This document shows positions 36,101 to 48,100 of a stretch of 64,000 bases of DNA, piece by piece. Source of the stretch: Nymphaea colorata. Its lineage: Eukaryota > Streptophyta > Magnoliopsida > Nymphaeales > Nymphaeaceae. The DNA is taken from assembly GCF_008831285.2 (NCBI RefSeq), contig NC_045139.1, positions 11,754,704 through 11,818,703 of the forward strand, given 5' to 3'. The position numbers and the translations under genes were made by a program. The stretch's first letter is position 1; each line of letters opens with the position of its first letter. Under the pieces are notes generated by a model that was not told the origin of the DNA, did not search any database, and saw only the letters and a list, made by a program, of their open reading frames with translations.

Positions 36101-39100
36101 AAATCAAGTAAAGAACACCAGCCTAAACTAGAGTTAACAAAGAAAACAACAAAAAAAGAAGTATGCAAAAACCTAGTTTTAGAGGAAATAAAAAATTGGC
36201 AGGCACAGGCCAAAGTTGGGGTACAGGACCTCTCTGAATTCTGCAGAGTAGAATCTCAAAGATCTTCAAGAATCCATGTATGTTCAAGTTCTAATCTAAA
36301 AATAAAAGTCTCCAAATTTGGTTCTTGTTCCTTACTCACCAAACCAAAAATTAGAGGCAGACTGGAAATGTAACCCCTTGAAACAACGCTTCCTAATTGC
36401 TGCTCTGTAACAGAGAGCAGAAACCTTCTGTTTTAACTGTTTCCTGTAACGCATCTAAGTTAGGGCCCTATTCAATATATTTCCATCAAACCAAAAAAGG
36501 ACTTTAATCTACATGTATTCAAGAAGTTTGGGATTGTAGAAATAAAGCATGCCCGAGAGTAGAAGAAAGCACACCAAGGTAACGTGGAAAACCCTCAACA
36601 CGAGGGAAGAAAAACCACGGGTGAGGAGGTCTGACGCCCACTAGCAGCCAGACACTCTCTCTCTTAGAAACTTCATTAACTCAAAGATTAGGGTTTACAG
36701 AGATATAAGTAGTCCTAATTAAGACAAACCGGATCGGGTAAGGATCCGGACCCGGACAACAAAACCCGTCAACACTCCCCCTCAAGTTGGGCATACATAT
36801 CAAACATGCCCAACTTGGATACATTTCTCTCAAATGGAGTTACACTTAAGGCCTTGGTTAGGATATCAGCAGTTTGGTCTTCAGACTTCATGTATGGTAG
36901 CGTTAATTCCTTAGCATCAATTCTTTCTCTGATGAAGTGACGGTCGATCTCCACATGCTTTGTTCGATCATGAAGAACCGGGTTGTTAGCCAAGTTAATT
37001 GCAGATTTGTTATCACAATACATCCTCATAGGCCCTTCAATCTCTATTCCAATATCTGTCAGTAAGATCTTCAGCCATAACAATTCTGATACCCCAGTAG
37101 CCGCAGCCCTATATTCAGCCTCTGCACTCGAGCGGGAACACACATCTTGTCTCTTACTTCTCCAAACAACTAAATTTCCCCCCAAGTAGACGCAGTACCC
37201 TAAAGTAGATCTTCTGGTGTCAACATAGCCTGCCCAGTCTGCATCAGAATACCCTTCAACTTCAATAGATCTTTGTTGCACATATAGAAGTCCCTTTCCG
37301 GGATTCTTCTTCAAGTAGCACAAAATTCTATCTACAGCCTTCAAGTGCATATCTGTAGGTGCATGCATGAACTGGCTCATCACATTTACAGCAAATGTGA
37401 TATCAGGTCTAGTCAGAGTGAGATAAATCAGTTTGCCAACTAGACGTTGATATCTCCCTTTAGCTTCTTCACACAACAGTTCTCCATCTTTGCTACCAAG
37501 TTTATGCCCAACATCTATAGGAGTAGAGGCTGGTCTGCACCCCAGTTTTCCTGTCTCCTTCAGTAGATCCAGGGTATACTTCCTTTGACTAAGTACAAGA
37601 GTTGTACTTGATCTAGCAATTTCAATACCCAGGAAATACTTCAGCTTACCAAGATCTTTTAGATCAAATTCAGTAGATAGTAAACCCTTTAATCTTGCTA
37701 TCTCTTCCTTATCATCACCTGTAACAATCATATCATCAACATAAACCAATAGTAGAGTAACTTTACTCTCTCTTCTCTTTACAAACAGGGTATGATCTCC
37801 ATTTCCTTGTTTGTAGCCATGTTTTTTCATAACAAGTCTGAGCCGTTCAAACCATGCTCGGGGAGACTATTTCAGCCCATACAAAGCTTTATTCAATTTA
37901 CAGCATTTTCCAGGCTTCTCAAAACCTGGTGGCATGCACATGTACACCTCCTCTTCGAGATCTCCATTGAGAAAGACATTTTTCACATCAAGTTGGCACA
38001 TCTCCCAACCCTTCAGCACCGCCAATGAAATAATAACTCTAACAGTCTTCATCTTTGCAACTGGAGCAAACATCTCTAAGTAGTCGATCCCATATTTCTG
38101 ACTGAACCCCTTGGCCACCAATCGTGCTTTGTACCTCTCAATGTTCCCATCTGCAGTGTAGACCCACTTCGACCCAACCAAGTGGGCTGCTTCAGGAATA
38201 TCAACCACCTCTCATGTCTGATTTCTGTCTAAAGCTTCCATCTCTTCTTTCATTGCATGAGACCACTTAGTGTCACCCTGAGCTTCTGTAGCATTCCTGG
38301 GAATCACAACCACAGCCAAGGAGGATACAAAACATTTATAGTCAGTGCTCAATCTAGAGTAAGATACGAAGTTACCAATAGGGTGCTGGGTACATGACCT
38401 GACACCCTTTCTCAAGGCAATAGGAAGATCCTCATTTTCTTTTCCAGTCTGAATTTCTCTTCCAACATCTTGCTTCTGAACACGACTTGGATCATCCAAG
38501 GAAGAAGTAGGATTGGGATTCGGTGTAACCTCCTCATCATCAATCACCTTGTTAGTACAAGCTCTTCTCCCGGAATACACCTGTCCAAACATACGATTAC
38601 CCTCTTGTTCTGTCACCATAGGATGCTCTCCCTCCTTCTCTTGTTCATGTACATCAGTAGTCGTCCCCTCTTCATCTTTGCCAAGCACCCCCACTTCATC
38701 TTTGCCAAGCACCTTGGCAACAGGATTCTCTTCACGCCTGTAATCCATAAAGTCTGTAAACTGAATTTCCTATGTGGGAGAATACTCTTCCTTAGACATT
38801 AACTTCTCCCCCTGAAGAGTATTTTCACCAAAATAGGAGACATGTTCCAAGAATGTGACATCTTTGGTAATGTGAAGACGACCAGTGGTGGGATCTAGAC
38901 ATTTATAACCTTTTTTAGTGGAAGAATACCCAAGAAAGATGCCCTTAATAGATTTGGGATCAAGTTTTTTCACATTGGGGCTGTGGTTATGTATGAAACA
39001 CACACATCCAAAGACTCGAGGAGGAAGGTGAAAAGGTTGACTTCTCCCTGGAAGCATAGAGTTGGGAGTACGACCCTTTAGCACACGACTAGGCATGCGA

Positions 39101-42100
39101 TTAATCAAGTAGACACTAGTAAGGATTGCATCACCCCAATAGTATTTTGGGAGATTTCTTTGGAACAATATGGCTCGGGTGACATTGAGCAACTGACGAT
39201 TTTTCCTCTCAGCAACCCCATTTTGAGGGGGGGTATAACTACAGGATGTCTCATGAACAATCCCCCTCTTTCGAAAGAATTCTTCAACAGTGAGACACAT
39301 ATATTCACGAGCATTATCAGACCGAAAAGTCTTGACAGAATTTCCATACTGGTTTTCCACTAGGAGGATGAAAGTTTCAATAATGTGAGGCACCTCACTA
39401 CGATCTTTCAACAAATACACAAAGGTACACCTTGAATAATCATCTATAAAAGTTATAAAGTATTGAAAACCACCACGAGAATGAATGCCCGAAGGCCCCC
39501 ACACATCAGAATGAACCAAGGAGAAAGCTTTATTAGAACGACTATTTGAAATTGGATAAGAAGCTCTAACATGCTTCGCAAACTGACACACATCACATGA
39601 TAACATGGAAATGTTTAAACTAGAACATAGTTTAGGGAACAAATGTTTCAAAATCCCAAATGGGAGATGACCAAGGCGTTCATGCCAAAACAAAAATAAC
39701 TGACGACACTCTTCCTCCTTCTTCTCTGTCCTGCTGACTGCTGACATAAGAGCTGTGACAACGCGTATAGGAAGCCGATACAGCCCATCAGACACCAAAC
39801 CAATCCCAATCCTCTTCCCTATCACCAAGTCCTGCAAAACACAACGTTTTTCAGAAAATATAAGCTCACACTTCAGTTCCTTGGTAATCTTACTAACAGA
39901 TAACAAATTTAAGGGAAGATGGGGAACATGCAAGGCATCATGAACTAAAAAATTATTTAACAAGGAAAGACTCCCTTTCCCTGCCACAGAAGTAAAGGAA
40001 CCATCGGCAAGGGACACACGTTCCTTTCCCGAGGATAGCTTGTAGTCATGGAAAAGCTTAGGGTTGCCAGTCATGTGATGAGTGGCACCGCTGTCAACAA
40101 TCCATTCACCCATAGAAGAAGTACCTTCTCCCCCTGAAACAACCAATGCCTGATTGATCTTCACCTCATCTGGTGTATCTGCCTGACCAACATCAATCTT
40201 GCTCAAATATGCTCTTAGCTCACGAATCTGTTATGCAGAAATAGAACCTTTCCCATCACTCAGACTTGTTGCAGACGATACAGGCTTCTTCCCACTAGAA
40301 GACCTCCCCTACTATCCTTCTTCTCTGGATACAGGTCCCAACAAAAATCCCTAGTATGACCAAGTTTTTTGCAATGTGTACATTTTCGGGAAGAACGAGG
40401 AGTTCCCACAGGGGCACGGCTAACATAGGCAGACTGTTCTTCCCCTTTTCGTCCACTAGAGAGCAGCCTCCTCTGTTCTTCAGCTTCAACTCGGGAATAG
40501 ACATCTTCAATACTAAATGATTCGTCAGAGTTAAGAATCTGACTCCTTATATTTTCAAATTCATCATTCAGTCCGGATAAGAAAAGGAATACCCTGTTCT
40601 CCCATTTATCAGTCATATACTGCATCTGGTGATGAGGACACCTCCATGTAATATCAGAATGATAGTCAAGGTCCTCCCACTTCGATTTCAGTGCTGCATA
40701 AAAGTCTGCAACCGAGAGAGCACCTTGTCGCAGGGAATATACATCTTTCATAAGTTGATACACCCGAACTTTCCGTTTCTTTTGACCATACATCTGCTCC
40801 AAAATAATCCACATATCCCTTGCAGTCTTCTTGCGAAGAATGAGGGGTTGGATATCAGGGGACACTGAATTAACAATCTAGGTTTTTACCTGGTTGTCTT
40901 CAAGAAACCATGTATCCCAAGCCATACTATCTGCAGCAGGTTCAACCTTTCTCCCATTCACATAGGCAATGCGTCCTCGCCCTGCAATCCCCATAGTAAT
41001 TGCTGCAGACCATCGTGAATAATTCTCCTTGGTAAGTTGGATGGTGGTAACTTGAACCGGTACATGATCAGTCCACGCAGACACAACATCAGGTAGGTTG
41101 GTATTGACTGAAGAGGAAGACGAGTCAGCCATGATCACAAATCAGAAGCGGCTGCCACGGGGTAGAGTGTTGTGGATCAACGGCAGAAGCGGTGTGAGCA
41201 ACAGGAGCGGCAAGACGCAGCGGAAGCAACAGCGTCGGGTGGCAGAGCACTGATGGCGTCAGCAGAGAACGACGGACAAATCACTGACGGCGGTAGCAAA
41301 GAATGACGATCTGGAGCCATGGATTGAGGAAGAACCAACTACTATATTTGATGATAAAGATCTTAAATGCTTCAACCTTGAAGCTGAAGCAACAGAAGGC
41401 TTTGTTGATGAAGGAGAGTCTGCTAGTGCTACTGCTAGTGCTGAATATGTTGGTGAGGATCTTCCCATTCTTGACAATGAAGATGAAGAAGAAGATGGAG
41501 ATGATGTAGATTATGAATGATGAATCATTATATGTATCGAACGACTTAAGAGTTATGAATCTATGGTTGTTGAACACTTGAATGTTTTATCACTTTATGG
41601 CTTATGCTTTGTTGATTGAAATTGAATGATATTGTTATGAATTTTGATGTCTATGAAGTATGAATGATGAACCGTAAACACATAAGTTTATAGCATTTAG
41701 TAATAATAAGTCTATCATTATCTAAAAGACTAAAACATGTTTTCTATGAAGAATTTATTATTTTCAATTTTTTCTGATTTTTTTTATGAATTTTCCTATT
41801 TTTTTTTTAATTTTTTCTGATTTATTATTATTATTTTTTTAAAATTTACGATATGGTTATGATACGTTACGATACAGCGTATCTTAAAGCCTGACCGATA
41901 CGGCTTACGATACACGTTTTACAACATTGAGTATAACTACATGAAGTCTCATGAACAATTCTCTTTTTTCGAAAGAAGCTATCAATAGACTGTCATGTAT
42001 ATTCACGAGCATTGTCAGTCCGAAAGGACTTAACAGATGCTTCATATTGAGTTTCCACATAAGCAATGAAAGTCTCTATGACAGTAGAGACTTCACTACG

Positions 42101-45100
42101 GTCTTTCAGCAAGTAAACAACGGTGGTACGAGAACAATCATCTATAAAGGTGATAAAATACTGAAAACCATGACAAGAAGGAATTCCCGAAGGCCCCCAC
42201 ACATTAGAGTGAATCAAGGCAAACACCTCATTAGAACGATGGATAGAAACAAAGTATGAAGCCCGTGACAGACATCACAAGACACCATAGTCATATCTAA
42301 CCTGAAAGATAAATCAGGAAACAACTGTCTAAGAATTCCAAAAGGAAGGTGTTCAAGGCGCTCATGCCGCATAACCAACTGAAGGGAGTCCTCTCTAGTC
42401 TCTACTCTTCTTTGTCTTGCTGGCAGCCGTCATGAGAGCTCTAGCAGTATGTATGGGTAAACAATATAACCCCTCAGAAACCAAACCAATCCCAATGCTC
42501 TTCCCTGTCACCAAGTCCTGCAAAACACATCGATCAGCAGAAAAAATAAGTTTGCAATTCAACTCTTTCGTAATCTTGCTAACCGACAAGAGGTTCAAGG
42601 GAAGATGAGGAACATGTAGAGCATTGTGAACTAAAAACTTGTTCAAAAATGAAAGACTCCCTTTTCCAGCCACAGAAATAGAGGAACCATCGGCAAGAGA
42701 CACACGTTCTTTTCTTGGTGAAAGCTTATACCCATGAAAGACCTTAGGATCGCTAGTCATGTGGTGGGTAGCACCATTGTCAATAATCCACTCTCCCATA
42801 TGAGAATCCGCCATCACAGAGGTCCACCAAAGCAGCGAAAGAGCAGCTGAACAGGCGCAACAATGGCTAGTTACTGCTGAACAAGGACAGGGAGCTAGCA
42901 ACACAGTGGAGTGAGCGGCGACGACAGAGTAGCGGCCGACAGGGAGCTCCGTGACAAAACAAGCACAGCCAGGCGATGAGCTGTAGAATCACCCAAAAAA
43001 AGAATTGTTCTCACGCCAAGTCTCGACCTGATAGAGCTGCGGACGGCAGAGTTCTCACACCTGTCGAAAAAACCCAAAAATGGGCGAAAGTTACAGCTCA
43101 AATATGAAAGACTTTGTGGTAGATCTCATTCCAACGAATACTCAGACAGGATCACGCAGGTAAGAGCTCCTCCACGACCAAAATCCAGCCCAAGCCAACC
43201 AAGGATGGAGACGGGAGAGCTCACTACCGGAATCCTGAGCCCAGTCGCCTGACCTTCCTACCGCTGCGCTTTATCCGTCGACCACCGAGAGGACAGCAAG
43301 GGAAGTCACAGGCGACGTCTCGGGCGACAGCAGAGAGGTCGGGCAACAGGCAAGCAAGTGTCGAGTGATGCACGGGCAGCAGAGAGCGAGGCAGAAGGCA
43401 TCCGACGAGCAGCTGGGAGCGACGCATGGGCAGCAGAGAGTGAGGCAGAGGCAGACGCTCGAGGGCAGAACCTCCACCGGAACCCACAGCAACAACAACA
43501 GAGTTGGGCAACGCCATAACTTCGCGGCAGAAACAAATGGGGCAAACGAGCCCCGCTGGCAGCAGGGAGCGGCCAGCTGGCACTGGCGACGTTGGGTGGA
43601 GGTCAAGGGCAGAGTGACGTGTTTGGCGGCACTGGAGCTGGGCGACAATGAGCGACAGTGGGTAGGTCAGGCGGCGCTGGGCGGAGCAGGTGACAGCAGC
43701 AGGGTCCCACGACAGACAGAAGAGGGGAGAGGCAGCAGAGCGTTGACGCTGGGAGGCTATGTCGGACGACGATGCTGGGCGGTGACGCAGGGAGTACTGG
43801 CAACACTCGAGCCAACGACAGAGAGCAGCGGAGTCAGGCAACGTCGCTCCACTGTTGACGCACGGGAACCCCACGGCAGGTGGCCAACACTAGAGTTCCA
43901 CGGGCTCATCGGAACCAAGATCAGGCAATCTTGACAGCGATGAGATCCAATCCAAAGATGAACAGTAAATTCAGAACCACTTTGGCTCTGATACCATGTA
44001 GAAACGGTAAAAGCGAGTAAAACGATGAACACACACGGCTGTAACGTGGAAAACCCTTCAACTAGAGGGAAAAAACCACAGGTGAGGAGGACTGGTGCCC
44101 ACTAGCGACCAGACTCTCTCTCATAAACTTTCTGAAATTAGGGTTTACATAGGTTAGGTAGGGTCATAACCACACACTGGATCGGGTCCAGATCCAGACC
44201 CATATAGGAGACCCAAATACCACATATGTCAACACTTCTCGTGAATTCGCGTTCCATAGTCCTATATTTGGATCTCATGGCCTACTTCTGCTTAGAATTT
44301 CTCCAATAACCATCAAATTGCTCTTGAAGTGCTCATAGAGCATCCATCATGCGAACACATATGGATATAAATATTTTATGCCGATGTTTAGTCCAAATCC
44401 ATGAATGAAATGTTATGCATGTCACTTAATTCATGTATTATCACATATTATTTGCCTATGCACATACACTCTTTAGTATATGATTATGTTTGTGTGTATA
44501 TAGTATATACTATATACTATATACTAAGTAGATGTACAATGTGCATAGGTGTATTGTTGTATTTTGTTTGTCCTTTTCTGTTCCGTTTTCATCTTTTTCC
44601 AGTTTTTTTTATATCTACATTTAAGTCATTATAAACTTTTTTGTATCAGGGCTAGTTTAGCCAAATGCACATTTAAGATGGCCAGTTTTGGCCTGGTTCG
44701 GCTTACCGCACCAGACATGCTATGCCTGGGAATCCCCAGTACTAGCATCAATGTCGACAGGGGTGTGGCAGCTGTTTTGGCTCATCCATGTGACATAGCA
44801 AACCATCAATGTAGACAAGTGGTCAAAACAATAGATGAGATGGAGGCCTTATGGCCTACATGAATGTCAAACATAGGAATTTGTTCCTAAACCTCACGAA
44901 GAAGTTTTTGGCTCCAAATGGATATTCAAAATAAAATATAAATTCATTCTAAGCATTAAACAGTACCAAGGAAAGGTTTGGAGAACAGCTTGGTTTATAC
45001 ATACGAATGGGTATGATGGGGCTGTCAGCCTTGTGGTCAAGATGGGACAATCTGTATTACTTTCATCTTCGTAATTCAACATGGTAGGACATTGAATTAG

Positions 45101-48100
45101 ATTAACATGAAAAATTAGTCTTTTATTATCATTTTGATAAGATTAGAAAGAATAATCTTTGATTAACCTCGAAATCTGCCCTAACTCCTCTTTATATAGA
45201 CTAGAGGAGAGAGAGAAGTTACAAGAGAAACATCTAAAGGAAAAGTTATTACAAAAGTACCCTCTTAAACCTAAAACTGAATATAAACACATCTTAACAC
45301 TCCCCCTCAAGTTGGAGCGTATATGTCAAATAGGCTCAACTTGGAACAGCAGCTTTGGAATGGTCCCCTTGCAAGAGCCTTAGTAAAGATATCAGCCGTT
45401 TGCCCTGTAGTTGAAATGTGTGAGGTACTTACAAACCCCTTTTGAATCATGTCTCTAGTATAGTGACAATCTACTTCAACATGCTTGGTTCTTTCATGAA
45501 AAGCCGGATTATTAGCAATAAACAGTGCAGCTTTGTTATCACATAACAGTTGCATAGGAAGAGGCACTTCGACAGTAAGATCCAACATCAGGGATCTAAC
45601 CCACATAACTTCAGCAGTACCCTGAGCCATAGCTCTATACTCAGATTCTGCACTTGATCTGGCAACCACAGTTTGCTTCTTACTCTTCCATGTAACCAAG
45701 TTGGATCCAATAAACACACAAAATCCAGTAGTGGATTTTCTGTCCGAGGGGCATCCTGCATAGTCGGCATCAACATACACAGATATAGTGAGTGAGGTAC
45801 CATTCTGAAAGAAGAGTCCCGTTCCTGGTGAATTCTTTAGATACCTAAGAATCATCATAGCAGCATCCCAATGAACTTTCTTGGGCTTATCCATAAATTG
45901 ACTCACTCTGCTAACAGCATAGGCAATGTCAGGTCGAGTAACAGTGATGTATAGGAGCTTCCCAACAATCCCTCTATACTGTCTCGCATCAACATCTTCA
46001 GTATCATCATCATACAAGCGGGTATTGATATCCATAGGCGTGGATGCAGGCCGACACCCAAGCATCCCTGTCTCTTGCAAAACATCAGTAACGTATTTCC
46101 TCTGGCACATGATAAGGCCCTTTTGATTTCTGGCAAACTCAATACCAAGGAAATAACGTAGTTCACCAAGGTCCTTGGTGACAAAGTGTTGTCCAAGGAC
46201 ATCCTTGATGTTGGAAATCCCCTGATCATCATCCCCTGTAACAATGATATCATCAACATAGACAAGAACTATCACCGTACCTGTAGAAGTCTTCTTGACA
46301 AAGAGGGAATGGTCGGCCGAAGAACGTCTGAAGCCCTCATTCTCAATATTCTCTGACAATTTCTGAAACCAAGCTCGAGGACTCTGTTTCAGACCATAAA
46401 TCGCCTTTCTCAATCTGCACACTTTCTGACACTCCCCCTCAGCAACAAACCCTGGTGGTTGCTGCATATACACTTCTTCATGTAAGTCACCATAGAGAAA
46501 GGCATTTTTGACATCAAGCTGGGAGAGGGACCAATTCTTGCTGACAGCCACAGCAAGGAGAATCCGTAAAGAAGCATGTCGTGCCACAGGAGAGAAGGTA
46601 TCATAATAATCAACTCCATAAGTTTGGGTATAGCCTTTTGCAACCAGACGAGCCTTATATCTGTCAATACTGCCATCTGCTCTGTATTTGATAGTAAAGA
46701 CCCATCTGCAACCAACAATGGCTGCATCAGCTGAAGGAGTAACAAGTGTCCAGGTGCCTCTAGACTGAAGAGCATCCATCTCTTCTTGCATAGCTGCTGC
46801 CCATTTGGGATCAGAGAGAGCATCCATGGGATTCTGTGGAAGAGCAATAGCCGACAGCCCCTTGACAAACTGTCGGTACATAGGGGTGAGTCTATCCATG
46901 GATAAATGACCAGAGATAGGATGCAAAGTGCAACTGCGTTTGCCTTTCCTTTGAGCAATGGGCATATCAAGTTCATTAGGAGCAGGAACATGCTCGTGAC
47001 ATACTCCTATGTCATCATTACATAAAACATTGTCAGTTGAGTTTGTGTCAGGAATTACCTTGGGCGTGCTGGGTGAAGGCACAGGTGCACATTGAACAGG
47101 CGCAGCAGGCTTAGTACGACGTTGGTAGACAGCCCCAAAACGTGGATCAACTGGGTTTGGACAACTCATGAGAGGTAGAGGAAATTGGACTTCATCATTT
47201 AATTCAGGCGCCCTTAATTGAGTTCCATTTGGGGAGAAGAAAGAGGTTGATTCAAAAAATGTAACATCAGCACTCACATAATACCGACGAGTAGAAGGAT
47301 CATAACATCGATATCCCTTTTGAGTGCGGGAATAACCAACAAAGATCGTTTTGATGGCCCGAGGAGACAACTTATCTCGCCCAGGACCAAGCAACTGAAC
47401 AAAGGCAACACATCCAAAAACACGAGGTGGAACAGAAAACAAGTCTCTGTCAGGAAAGAGGACAGAGATAGGAATAAGGTCTCCCAACACAGATGACGGC
47501 ATACGATTAATAAGATAGCAGGCTGTGAGAACAGCATCGCCCCAGTAAGAATGGGGAACATGGCTATGTATGATAATGGTTCTGGCAACATCAAGAATAT
47601 GACGGTGTTTCCGTTCAGCAACCCCATTTTGTTGGGAGGTATAGGCACAAGAAGTTTGGTGGATGATACCCTTATCCCTGAAAAATTGTTCCAAAGAGGA
47701 AGCACAGAACTCAAGAGCATTGTCAGAGCGCACAATTTTGACACAAGTATCAAACTGAGTCAGAATTTCATTGATAAAATTTTTGATTACATGACCCACT
47801 TCAGATTTATGCTTCATAAGAAAAACCCAACTAACACGACTATAGTCATCGATAGCAACAAGATAATATCGATGACCTTGAAGAGCAGGTGTACGACTTG
47901 GACCCCAAACATCAAAATGAAGTAACTCAAACACAGAATGGCTACTTCGACTGGGCCGCGGAGGAAAGGATGACCGATGGTGTTTGCCCAACTGACAAGA
48001 CTCGCATTGAAAAGAAGACTTAGGAGACAGCTGAGGAAGAACATGCAGCAGTTTCTGAAACGGTAGATGTCCAAAACGTAAATGCCAAGTATAAGCCGAG

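Larger units (their letters stand above)
36535..41304 (-). mobile_element. Copia A: 5'-truncated element in FIGL1 intron 7
   Basis: Reading on the minus strand, it runs from a partial GC-rich leader (41139 to about 41300) through gag (start at 41132) and pol to a polypurine tract and 3' LTR. The 5' LTR is missing; the leader stops at a hAT-like fragment. The sequence beyond the 3' LTR (GGGAT) does not match that beyond the 5' LTR of neighbouring Copia B (CTTCT). Confidence 0.88.
41932..44234 (-). mobile_element. Copia B: 5' part only, gag deleted
   Basis: On the minus strand: 5' LTR, primer-binding site, a 1.2-kb GC-rich leader (42.82-43.98 kb), then the gag start codons fused directly to protease, then part of integrase. 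Integrase is cut at 41932 by the hAT-like fragment. Reverse transcriptase, RNase H and the 3' LTR are absent. Long overlapping open frames in the leader (43224-43934, both strands) follow from its GC-rich composition and match no domain. Confidence 0.85.

Noticed and set aside
43224-43934. Long overlapping open frames on both strands (up to 216 aa)
   Set aside because: They lie in the GC-rich leader of Copia B, have no domain, and stay open on both strands because of composition.
36535-44234. A and B as the two ends of one Copia element
   Set aside because: LTRs are strongly diverged, the flanking 5-mers differ, and protease and part of integrase occur twice.
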